Assembly: GCA_031411575.1 (NCBI GenBank)
Contig: JANOBJ010000205.1
Location: 1 to 21,255, forward strand
From: JANOBJ01 sp031411575
Lineage (GTDB): Bacteria > Pseudomonadota > Gammaproteobacteria > Burkholderiales > Burkholderiaceae_C
Reading direction: 5' to 3'
Length of the DNA: 21,255 nucleotides
The stretch's first letter is position 1. Every line of letters starts with the position of its first letter. The position numbers and the translations under genes are program-made. Under the pieces are notes generated by a model, which was not told the origin of the DNA, searched no databases, and was given only the letters and a program-made list of their open reading frames with translations. Below are positions 7,486 to 13,900 of this stretch, one piece after another.

Positions 7486-8505
7486 TCAATGCACCTCCGC
7501 CCGATGGGCAGCGTCAGGTATGTGCGCACCCGTTCGGGCGCGTAGGCGCAACTGCCGCAGTCCCTCATCGACCGTGATCACTGGCCTGTAGCCAAGCAAA
7601 GCGCGGCTGCGGCTGCTGTCCAGCGTGAACGGATAGCCCAACAAGCGGACCGCTTCTCGCGTCAACGCGGGCTCCGTGGCCAGGCCGAGTCGTCGCCAGG
7701 CACCCTCCGCCAAGCCCGCCAATACCCAGGCCGCATCGGCGGGAATCGACAGGCGCGGCACCGGCAGGCCGCAGGCCTCGATGCGTTTGCCGAGAAAGTC
7801 TCGAAGCTCGACCGGCTCCCCATCGGTGATGAAGAGGGCTTCGCCTGCGAGCTGCGACTGCAGGGCCAGAGACACCGCCTCGCACAGGTTGTCGACATGG
7901 CAGGTTGCATAGGGATAGTGCCCGCCACTGAACCACCCGAAGCGGCCGCGAGCGATGTGCTGGCCCAGTTCGCCATCGACCGTGTCGCCCGCGCCCCAGA
8001 CCAGCGGCGGTCGCAGCGCCAGCGTGCGAAGGCCCGGTCCGGCGGCTTGCAGCACCAGGGCCTCGGCCATCGCCTTGGTGCTCGAATAGGGAAGATCGCG
8101 GCGGTGCGTTGTGGCAACGCACTCGTCTGCGTCAAGCATCGGCCCGGGCCCTTGCATCACGACCGATGCCGCGCTCAGGTGGACGAAGTGTTTGACGCCC
8201 GATGCTTGCGCGCCACGCAGCATGGCGCGTGTCAGCGCCACGTTCGAGGCTTCGAACTCGGCCCAGGGCCCCCAGGTGCGAAGGTGAGCTGCACAGTGAA
8301 CGACGGCGTTGCAGCCTTGCATGGCGCCCCGCAACGGGGAATCGTCCAACAGGGATTGCTCAAAGGGCTCGGCCCCTGCTGCCCGCAGCTTCAGCGTAGA
8401 CTCAGGGCTGCGCGCGGAGGCAATCACCCCGTGGCCGTCGTGCAGCAATCGCCCAAGCACGTGCCGACCGATGAAACCCGTGGCGCCGGTGAGAAAGACT
8501 TTCAT
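7486..8505 (-). CDS. NAD-dependent epimerase/dehydratase family protein (3-beta-HSD-like extended SDR)
   Basis: This 339-residue protein is an extended SDR. The dinucleotide loop TGATGFIG is at residues 6-13, serines near 111-114 precede the active-site YSSTK (Tyr140, Lys144), and LRPPLVWGAGD near 180 is typical of the epimerase and 3-beta-hydroxysteroid dehydrogenase-like branch. The C-terminal part should bind the substrate, probably a lipid, sterol-like or nucleotide-sugar molecule, which cannot be decided from sequence reading. The frame is open to 8697, but ATG 8505 is chosen because the fold starts there and AAGG lies upstream. It is the first gene of the four-gene operon and is divergent from the TetR gene across 89 bp. 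Confidence 0.9.
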   Translation of the reverse strand: MKVFLTGATGFIGRHVLGRLLHDGHGVIASARSPESTLKLRAAGAEPFEQSLLDDSPLRGAMQGCNAVVHCAAHLRTWGPWAEFEASNVALTRAMLRGAQASGVKHFVHLSAASVVMQGPGPMLDADECVATTHRRDLPYSSTKAMAEALVLQAAGPGLRTLALRPPLVWGAGDTVDGELGQHIARGRFGWFSGGHYPYATCHVDNLCEAVSLALQSQLAGEALFITDGEPVELRDFLGKRIEACGLPVPRLSIPADAAWVLAGLAEGAWRRLGLATEPALTREAVRLLGYPFTLDSSRSRALLGYRPVITVDEGLRQLRLRARTGAHIPDAAHRAEVH

Positions 8506-8526
8506 GACGGACCTTGTGAGGCGGTA

Positions 8527-8545
8527 GCAAGGAACAACTCCTTGC
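8527..8545. promoter_or_regulatory. Perfect 7-bp inverted repeat in the epimerase-operon leader
   Basis: GCAAGGA (8527-8533) and TCCTTGC (8539-8545) form a perfect inverted repeat around ACAAC. It lies immediately downstream of the predicted minus-strand promoter, so it could be a hairpin at the 5' end of the operon mRNA or a further operator. Confidence 0.45.
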
Positions 8546-8546
8546 A

Positions 8547-8588
8547 TGTATAGCAATGCTATATCAATAGATATAGCGGCGCTACAAT
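8547..8588. promoter_or_regulatory. Divergent promoter with stacked palindromes, probable TetR operator
   Basis: Three palindromes are packed here: TATAGC-AAT-GCTATA (8549-8563), TATATC-AATA-GATATA (8560-8575) and TAGC-GGC-GCTA (8574-8584). On the minus strand an extended -10 box TGCTATACA (8547-8555) faces the epimerase operon; on the plus strand a -10-like TACAAT (8583-8588) faces the TetR gene. Both overlap palindromes, so one bound repressor could block both genes. The AT-rich block contrasts sharply with its surroundings. Confidence 0.62.
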
Positions 8589-8594
8589 GTCGTG

Positions 8595-9173
8595 ATGAAA
8601 ACCCACATAAGTGACTCAGCCATTTCGACGGTCGACCGCGTGCTGGAGGTTGCGAGCGCCGTGCTGCGAGATGAGGGCGCGAGCGCACTGACGACACGCC
8701 GGGTCTGTGAGCTTGCTGGCATCACGGCGCCCACGCTGTATCACCACTTCACGGACAAGCACGGGCTGATGCGTGCCTTGGCGGCCAGCGAGTTGCGCAG
8801 CTTCTTCGCCGAGAAGCGATCGATGCGCCCGACCGCGGACGCCGTGGCGGATCTGATGCGCGGCTGGGACGATTGGATTGGTTTTGCGCGCGCCAAGCTG
8901 CAGCTGGTGGCCGCACTGCGCCAGGGCGACGACGGCACGATCGCCTTGCGACAGGCGGCCGAGGCCATCGTGATGGAGCGACTCGAACGCCTTCCCAAAG
9001 CGCGGCCGCTCCGTGTTCCCAAGCAAGTGGCGGCTCAGGCGCTGGTCGCTGGCGCCAACACCGTTGTGCAACTGATGCTGGACGGTGTCGAGCAACGCGC
9101 GTTGGACAAGGTCAATACTCTGCTGAAGGGTGCTCTGCTCGCAGCCCTGCTGGGACCGACAAGATCGACATGA
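8595..9173 (+). CDS. TetR/AcrR-family transcriptional regulator
   Basis: This 192-residue protein has the TetR N-terminal DNA-binding domain at about residues 14-60, with the helix-turn-helix TTRRVCELAGITAPTLYHHF and the following TDKHGLMRAL segment. The C-terminal two thirds is a helical ligand-binding domain with no assignable ligand. The ATG at 8595 is preferred over a GTG at 8592. No Shine-Dalgarno sequence precedes it, and the -10-like TACAAT ends only 6 bp upstream, so the mRNA may be leaderless. It is divergent from the epimerase operon and most likely represses it and itself through the palindromes between them. Confidence 0.92.
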   Translation: MKTHISDSAISTVDRVLEVASAVLRDEGASALTTRRVCELAGITAPTLYHHFTDKHGLMRALAASELRSFFAEKRSMRPTADAVADLMRGWDDWIGFARAKLQLVAALRQGDDGTIALRQAAEAIVMERLERLPKARPLRVPKQVAAQALVAGANTVVQLMLDGVEQRALDKVNTLLKGALLAALLGPTRST

Positions 9174-9232
9174 GGCGGTACCACGCGCTCGGCGAGAGAA
9201 GACAAACAGGGCTGCCGCCAGGCCTGGTTTCG

Positions 9233-9262
9233 AAGGCGCACCGGCGCCACGCCTTTTCTTTT
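9233..9262 (+). terminator. Rho-independent terminator after the TetR gene
   Basis: AAGGCG (9233-9238) pairs with CGCCTT (9250-9255) and is followed by TTCTTTT. A nested GGCGC/GCGCC stem (9235-9239 and 9244-9248) is an alternative fold. It lies 60 bp after the TetR stop. Confidence 0.65.
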
Positions 9263-9291
9263 AAGGAGGTAGCGGGCGACTGGCGGCTCAG

Positions 9292-9295
9292 GGTC
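9292..9295 (+). repeat. Target site duplication GGTC, left copy
   Basis: GGTC directly precedes the left terminal inverted repeat, and the same four bases directly follow the right one at 10981-10984. Confidence 0.7.
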
Positions 9296-9311
9296 GAGGC
9301 TGTGTGAAAAC
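9296..9311 (+). repeat. Left terminal inverted repeat of the IS
   Basis: GAGGCTGTGTGAAAAC matches the reverse complement of the right end at 15 of 16 positions. Confidence 0.85.
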
Positions 9312-9373
9312 CCCCTCCCTGTGACGCTGTCAGATCCGTAGAGTTCGAAGACATATGGAGCACGGGAGCCGGT

Positions 9374-10819
9374 ATGTCGCGCTTTGTCGAAGGCCAGGAT
9401 CGAAGTCAGGTGACGCTGATTCCAGAGTGTCTGGACGACTTCATCGCCGAGGACAACCCGGTCCGGGTCGTCGATGCATTTGTCCAGGAACTCAACCTGA
9501 CCGCGCTGGGCTTCAAAGGCACGATGCCCGCATCCACGGGCCGCCCGTCCTACGACCCGGCCGTGCTGCTGAAGATCTACATCTACGGCTACCTCAACCG
9601 CGTGCAATCCAGCCGGCGCTTGGAGCGCGAATGCCAACGCAACGTCGAGCTGATGTGGCTGACCGGGCGCCTGGCGCCGGACTTCAAGACGATTGCCGAC
9701 TTCCGCCACGACAACCCTGCGGGCATCCGCAACGTGTTCCGTCACTTCGTGTCGATCTGCCGCCAGCTCAAGCTGCTGTCGCAGGGCGTGGTGGCTGTGG
9801 ACGGCAGCAAGTTCAAGGCGGTCAACAACCGCGATCGCAACTTCACGCCCCACAAGCTCGCCAAGCGCATGCAACAGGTCGACGAGAGCATCGCGCGCTA
9901 CTTGGATGCGCTGGACACCGCAGACCGCACGCAGCCAGCGGATCTGCAGGCCAGGACCACGCGGCTGCAGGACAAGTTGGTCAAGCTGCGCAAGCAGATG
10001 CAGCACTTGCGGGAGATCGAGGTCGAGCTGGCCAAGCAGCCTGATCAACAGTTGTCGCAGACGGACCCCGATGCGCGTTCGATGGCCACCAGCGGGCGCG
10101 GCACTGGCATGGTGGGCTACAACGTGCAGGTGGCGGCCGACACCAAGCACCACCTGGTCGTTGCCACCGAAGTGATCAACGAAGGCCACGATCGAGGGAG
10201 TCTGTGGTCGATGGCGCAGCGCTCACGAGAAGCGGTGGGCAAAGACAAGATCGAACTCATCGCCGACCGGGGCTATTTCAAGGGCCCAGAGATCCTGGCC
10301 TGCGAGCAAGCGGGCATCAAGACCTACGTGCCCAAGCCGATGACGTCCAACTCCAAAGCTGAAGGTCGATTCAGCAAGGCCGACTTCATCTACATCGCCC
10401 GTGACGACGAGTACCAATGCCCGGCCGGAGAAAGGCTGCGCCGGCATCAGTCGTGTGTCGAGAACGGCATGAGGATCGACACGTACTGGACCTACATTTG
10501 CCCGCACTGCCCCATCAAGGAGCAATGCACGACCGGCCACGAGCGCCGGGTCAGACGCTGGGAGCACGAGGCGGTACTGGACACCATGCAGGCCCGCCTG
10601 GATCGCAAGCCCGACGCGATGAAGATCCGAAGACGAACCATCGAGCACGTCTTCGGAACACTGAAGCACTGGATGGGCTCTGCGCACTTCCTGATGAAGA
10701 CGCTCGTGCACGTGCCCACCGAGATCAACCTGCACGCGTTGGCATACAACCTCAAGCGGGTGATCAGCGTGCTCGGTATTGCCAAAACGATGAAGGCGAT
10801 GAAGTTGGCGGGCGCGTGA
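9374..10819 (+). CDS. IS1182-family DDE transposase
   Basis: This 481-residue protein catalyses movement of the IS. The N-terminal domain has the family pattern FIAEDNPVRVVDAFV and GRPSYDPAVLLKIYIYGYLN. The probable DDE triad is Asp143 (VVAVDGSKFKA), Asp298 (ELIADRGYFKG) and Glu424 (RRTIEHVFGTLKHWMG). A charged helical insertion at about 155-235 looks like a coiled coil. Between the second Asp and the Glu lies a cysteine group (C349, C376, C379, C385; CPHCPIKEQC) that may bind zinc. Length is normal for the family and there is no frameshift, so the gene appears functional. The ATG at 9374 follows GGGAG. Confidence 0.95.
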   Translation: MSRFVEGQDRSQVTLIPECLDDFIAEDNPVRVVDAFVQELNLTALGFKGTMPASTGRPSYDPAVLLKIYIYGYLNRVQSSRRLERECQRNVELMWLTGRLAPDFKTIADFRHDNPAGIRNVFRHFVSICRQLKLLSQGVVAVDGSKFKAVNNRDRNFTPHKLAKRMQQVDESIARYLDALDTADRTQPADLQARTTRLQDKLVKLRKQMQHLREIEVELAKQPDQQLSQTDPDARSMATSGRGTGMVGYNVQVAADTKHHLVVATEVINEGHDRGSLWSMAQRSREAVGKDKIELIADRGYFKGPEILACEQAGIKTYVPKPMTSNSKAEGRFSKADFIYIARDDEYQCPAGERLRRHQSCVENGMRIDTYWTYICPHCPIKEQCTTGHERRVRRWEHEAVLDTMQARLDRKPDAMKIRRRTIEHVFGTLKHWMGSAHFLMKTLVHVPTEINLHALAYNLKRVISVLGIAKTMKAMKLAGA

Positions 10820-10964
10820 GCGCTTTGTTATGGCTAATTCGCGTGTATTCATCTCCGAGCAACGCCAAAACGCGCATATCGGCCCATTTGACGCACTGGA
10901 TAGCGCAGAAGCCCGATCCCAAAGTTGAATCGCTTCCGTGGCCGAGGTAAGAGGTCAACGAGCA
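10820..10964. other. Non-coding 3' part of the IS
   Basis: These 145 bases lie between the transposase stop and the right terminal repeat. No gene is seen. TTGAAT (10925-10930) and TAAGAG (10948-10953), spaced 17 bp, are a weak outward-facing promoter candidate aimed at rsmD. Confidence 0.35.
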
Positions 10965-10980
10965 GTTCTCACACAGCCTC
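10965..10980 (-). repeat. Right terminal inverted repeat of the IS
   Basis: This is the inverted partner of 9296-9311 with one mismatch, followed at once by the second GGTC copy (10981-10984). Confidence 0.85.
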
Positions 10981-10984
10981 GGTC
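10981..10984 (+). repeat. Target site duplication GGTC, right copy
   Basis: It matches the left copy at 9292-9295. Confidence 0.7.
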
Positions 10985-11021
10985 GAGTGCAGTCGTCCGC
11001 CGCGCAGTTAAGCTTGCGACC

Positions 11022-11642
11022 ATGAAAAGCAAGACTGCGCCAGCCAAAGCACCCGTCGTTCCACCGCGCTCCACTGCCCGCGCCCCGCACGAAATCCGCA
11101 TCATCGGCGGCCAGTGGAAGCGTACCAAGCTGCCGGTGGCGGACAGGCCGGGCCTGCGGCCCACGCCCGACCGGGTGCGTGAGACGCTGTTCAACTGGTT
11201 GGGGCAGGACTTGACGGGCTGGCGCTGCGTGGACGCGTTTGCGGGCACGGGCGCGCTGGGGTTTGAGGCGGCGTCCCGCGGTGCGGCGCAGGTGGTGATG
11301 GTGGAGCAAGACGCCGCGCTTGCAGAACAGCTATCCGTCACGCAGACCCGGCTGGCGGCGCGCTCGGTGCACGTGCGCCGAGGCGATGGGGTGCTGGTGC
11401 TGGGCACGATGGCGCCGCAGAGTGCCGATCTGGTGTTAATCGATCCGCCGTTTGATTCATTGCTGGCCGAGCCCGCGCTGAAGGCGGCAGCGGTCGCGGT
11501 GGCGGCAGACGGCTGGATTTACCTGGAGGCGCCGCGCCGCTGGCCCGACGATGAACTGGCTGCGCTGGGGCTGGCTGCACACCGCTACCTCAAGGCTGGG
11601 GCGGTGCATGCGCACCTGCTGCGGCCCGCAAACGCGGGCTGA
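11022..11642 (+). CDS. rsmD: 16S rRNA (guanine(966)-N2)-methyltransferase RsmD
   Basis: This 206-residue enzyme methylates N2 of G966 of 16S rRNA using S-adenosylmethionine. Signs are RIIGGQWKRTKLPV at 26-39, LRPTPDRVRETLFNWL at 45-60, the SAM-binding DAFAGTGALGFEAASRGA at 71-88 and the catalytic DPPF at 141-144. The first 20 residues are a basic, proline- and alanine-rich tail, longer than in E. coli. ATG 11022 is used; the frame continues upstream into the IS, which cannot be native coding sequence. There is no clear ribosome binding site. Because the IS ends 41 bp before the start, the original promoter or upstream partner may have been displaced. coaD follows, an arrangement common in bacteria. 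Confidence 0.94.
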   Translation: MKSKTAPAKAPVVPPRSTARAPHEIRIIGGQWKRTKLPVADRPGLRPTPDRVRETLFNWLGQDLTGWRCVDAFAGTGALGFEAASRGAAQVVMVEQDAALAEQLSVTQTRLAARSVHVRRGDGVLVLGTMAPQSADLVLIDPPFDSLLAEPALKAAAVAVAADGWIYLEAPRRWPDDELAALGLAAHRYLKAGAVHAHLLRPANAG

Positions 11643-11787
11643 TCCGCGTCCGCGACCGGTTTGGGCGGCATAATGCGGCCGAAACGTCGCTGAAGGCGCA
11701 GCCAGGCAAAACCCCTGAAAACACCGCGTGACACACTGCGGCACACATTGCGGGATGAACCGTGAGATCGGACGAGGAGACCAGCCC
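11643..11787. other. rsmD-coaD intergenic region
   Basis: These 145 bases contain an imperfect tandem (CACACTGCGG at 11733-11742, CACACATTGCGG shortly after) and GAGGAGA at 11774-11780, the strong ribosome binding site of coaD. CATAAT near 11670 could be a -10 box but no good -35 partner is present. Confidence 0.4.
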
Positions 11788-12288
11788 ATGACCCACAGCG
11801 TGCTCGCCGTTTACCCCGGCACCTTTGACCCGATGACCCTGGGCCACGAAGACGTGGTGCGGCGCGCCACGCAGCTGTTTGACCGCGTCATCGTCGCGGT
11901 GGCAGCCGGGCACCACAAGAAGGCGCTTTTCACGCTGCAAGAGCGCATCGAGATGGTGCGTGACTCGGTCAAGACTTACCCGCAGGTGACGGTGGAGAGC
12001 TTTTCGGGGTTGCTGCGCGACTTTGTGGTGGCGCGCGGGGGCAAAGCCATGGTGCGCGGCTTGCGCGCCGTGACCGACTTTGACTACGAGTTCCAGCTGG
12101 CAGGCATGAACCGCAGCCTGATGCCCGATGTGGAGACTGTGTTCCTGACGCCCAGCGACAAGTACCAGTTCATCAGCAGCACCTTTGTGCGCGAGATCGC
12201 CATCCTGGGTGGCGAGGTGAACAAGTTTGTCTCGCCCATCGTGCAGCAAAAGCTGACGGAAAAGGTGCGCAGCCTCGGGCGCGAATAG
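11788..12288 (+). CDS. coaD: Phosphopantetheine adenylyltransferase CoaD
   Basis: This 166-residue cytoplasmic enzyme transfers AMP from ATP to 4'-phosphopantetheine, giving dephospho-CoA, the penultimate step of coenzyme A synthesis. The nucleotidyltransferase motif YPGTFDPMTLGH is at residues 9-20 (the TxGH form of HxGH), RGLRAVTDFDYEFQ follows near 91, and the C-terminal ISSTFVREI is characteristic. Length is normal. An upstream GTG at 11728 is open, but ATG 11788 is preferred because GAGGAGA lies 7 bp before it and the fold begins at once. It probably shares transcription with rsmD. Confidence 0.97.
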   Translation: MTHSVLAVYPGTFDPMTLGHEDVVRRATQLFDRVIVAVAAGHHKKALFTLQERIEMVRDSVKTYPQVTVESFSGLLRDFVVARGGKAMVRGLRAVTDFDYEFQLAGMNRSLMPDVETVFLTPSDKYQFISSTFVREIAILGGEVNKFVSPIVQQKLTEKVRSLGRE

Positions 12289-12302
12289 CGCAGGCCGGGC
12301 GC

Positions 12303-13004
12303 TCAGCCCAGGCGGGCCAGCCAGCCCAGCAGCGTGTCGTTCACCGAGGCCGGTTGCTCCAGCGTCAGCATATGGCCGCACTGCGCCACCAGCACCAGTT
12401 CGGCGCGCGGGGCCAGGTAGGCGATCTCGCGCGAACACTCGGGCGGCGCGAGCTGGTCGTCTTCCCCGCACATCACCAGCGTCGGGCACTTCACGGCGGG
12501 CAGATGGTTGCGTGCGTCGGGGCGCGCCATGACGGCCAGGTTCTGCCGGATCAACTGGTCAGCGCCGGCGCGCAGCACCATATCAAGATAGGTTTGCACC
12601 AGCGCCGGGTTGGCGGCATGGTGCGGCGCGAAGGCCAGCGGCACATTGGCCAGCAGGATTTCCTCGACTCGGCCTTGGCGGAAGAGTTCGATGGCGCCGC
12701 TGCGCAGCGCGCGCATGTCGTCTGACTCTGGCCGGGCACTGGTGCCCAGCAACGCCAGCCCGCGCACGCGATGCGGTGCCTGGCGCACCGCCTCCATCGC
12801 CAGCATGCCGCCCATCGACGCGCCGCACAGGACCAGCTCGCCAGCGTGGTCGTTTAGCAGGCCGGCCGCCATGGCTTCGATGGAACCGTGCCGGGCATGG
12901 ACGTCCGTGACGGCGCAGTTCAACGAAGCGGGCAGGGCATCAAGTTGCGCGCGCCACATGGCGTCGTCACTGGCAAGACCGGGCAGAAGGATCAGTTGCG
13001 GCAT
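12303..13004 (-). CDS. Alpha/beta-fold hydrolase
   Basis: This 233-residue protein is an alpha/beta hydrolase with a complete triad: nucleophile Ser63 in GASMGG, an acid in CGEDDQ (Asp182 or Asp183) and His211 in CGHMLTLEQP. The oxyanion region LLPGL is near residue 7. Substrate is unknown; enzymes of this type hydrolyse esters or similar bonds. The frame is open to 13082; start codons at 13046 and 13082 are possible, and none has a clear ribosome binding site, so 13004 is chosen because the first strand starts there. It ends 14 bp from the coaD stop, convergently, with no obvious terminator between them. Confidence 0.87.
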   Translation of the reverse strand: MPQLILLPGLASDDAMWRAQLDALPASLNCAVTDVHARHGSIEAMAAGLLNDHAGELVLCGASMGGMLAMEAVRQAPHRVRGLALLGTSARPESDDMRALRSGAIELFRQGRVEEILLANVPLAFAPHHAANPALVQTYLDMVLRAGADQLIRQNLAVMARPDARNHLPAVKCPTLVMCGEDDQLAPPECSREIAYLAPRAELVLVAQCGHMLTLEQPASVNDTLLGWLARLG

Positions 13005-13099
13005 GGGCGTAGGGCGGGGCTGGATCGGCGGATTCGATTGTGTCATTGGCAGTGAAGCCCGGTTGGCGAGCGCGCCGTGCATCCACGTTACCCGACCTT

Positions 13100-13201
13100 A
13101 TGCTTCAACATAAATACTACAAAATTAATAGCAAACAATGACGAAGGGGAGCGCACTGCAGGGGTATTTGGGTTGAAAAATGGGCTTTCAAGCCCCTTCT
13201 G
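13100..13201. repeat. AT-rich intergenic element resembling a Comamonadaceae dispersed repeat
   Basis: The segment contains ACTACAAAATTAATAGCAAA near 13117-13136 and later ATTTGGGTTGAAAAA, an order I remember from repeats scattered through Comamonadaceae genomes (CTAC, AATTATAGC, then TTTGGCTTGAAA). It also has overlapping small palindromes near 13172-13195: TTGAAA/TTTCAA and GGGCTT/AAGCCC. It separates the divergent hydrolase and phosphatase genes. The repeat identity is from memory, not from a search. Confidence 0.45.
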
Positions 13202-13216
13202 CCGGATAATGGTGGC

Positions 13217-13900
13217 ATGACCGAATTGCTGCTGATCCGCCATGGCGAAACCGACTGGAACCGTGAGTTGCGCTTCCAGGGGCAGGTGGATGTTCCCCTG
13301 AATGCAGTGGGTCATGAGCAGGCGCGCCGGGTGGCGCAACGCCTTACGGGCGTGGCCGCGCACCACCTGTATGTCAGCGACCTGATTCGCACCCGCCAGA
13401 CGGCCGAGCCCGTGCTGCAGGCACTGCCGCTGGCCCATGCGGCGGATGCAACCTTGCGCGAACAGAACTTTGGCCTGGTGGACGGCATGCGGGTCGACGA
13501 TATCAAGGTGCAGCACCCCGAAGCCTGGGCCAGCTGGATCCAGTTTCAGGAAGACTTTGCGTTTGGGGGCGGTGAAAGCACGCGCCAGTTTCACACGCGC
13601 GTGATGGACACGGTGCGACGGCTCGCTGCGGCGCACACCGGGCAGACGCTGGTGGTGGTGACGCACGGTGGCGTGCTGGACATGATCTACCGCGCGGCGC
13701 GCGCCTTGCCTCTGTCGGGCCCGCGCCAATGCGAAATACCCAACGCGGGGCTGAGCCACGTGCAGGTGGTTGGCGATGAGTTGAAGATCGTGTCCTGGGC
13801 CGACACGCAGCACCTGGCCGATTTGCCGCCGCAGCCCACCTACGATCAGGCCAAGTTGGCTGCGTTGGCCAAGCTGTCGGTCAGTCCGAGCGCCGCATAG
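13217..13900 (+). CDS. Histidine phosphatase family protein (phosphoglycerate mutase-like)
   Basis: This 227-residue protein belongs to the histidine phosphatase superfamily. The phosphohistidine motif LLIRHGETDWN has Arg8, His9 and Gly10; Arg60 sits in SDLIRTRQTA, the acid Glu82 in LREQNFG, and the second histidine His150 in VVTHGG. These are all the catalytic residues. Members remove or move phosphate on small molecules, for example GpmB- or CobC-like enzymes; the actual substrate is not readable. The ATG at 13217 is consistent with the fold start. Its last 55 bp overlap, in antisense, the 3' end of the TPR gene on the opposite strand. Confidence 0.92.
   Translation: MTELLLIRHGETDWNRELRFQGQVDVPLNAVGHEQARRVAQRLTGVAAHHLYVSDLIRTRQTAEPVLQALPLAHAADATLREQNFGLVDGMRVDDIKVQHPEAWASWIQFQEDFAFGGGESTRQFHTRVMDTVRRLAAAHTGQTLVVVTHGGVLDMIYRAARALPLSGPRQCEIPNAGLSHVQVVGDELKIVSWADTQHLADLPPQPTYDQAKLAALAKLSVSPSAA

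Larger units (their letters stand above)
9296..10980 (+). mobile_element. IS1182-family insertion sequence, apparently intact (1685 bp)
   Basis: The element is bounded by GAGGCTGTGTGAAAAC (9296-9311) and, as reverse complement, GAGGCTGTGTGAGAAC (10965-10980): 16-bp terminal inverted repeats with one mismatch. GGTC flanks both ends as a target duplication. A single uninterrupted transposase gene fills it. Family assignment comes from the transposase. It lies between the TetR terminator and rsmD, with its right end 41 bp before the rsmD start codon. Intact ends, target duplication and reading frame suggest a fairly recent insertion. Confidence 0.88.

Noticed and set aside
9035..10189. 384-codon minus-strand open frame across the IS left end
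   Set aside because: It spans the IS boundary and runs antisense to the transposase; translation has no domain.
10938..11021. Extended N-terminus for RsmD starting inside the IS
   Set aside because: The extra residues come from the transposon end and target duplication; the family fold begins after the ATG at 11022.
11728..11787. Extended N-terminus for CoaD from a GTG start
   Set aside because: The strong ribosome binding site and the nucleotide-binding motif both fit the ATG at 11788.
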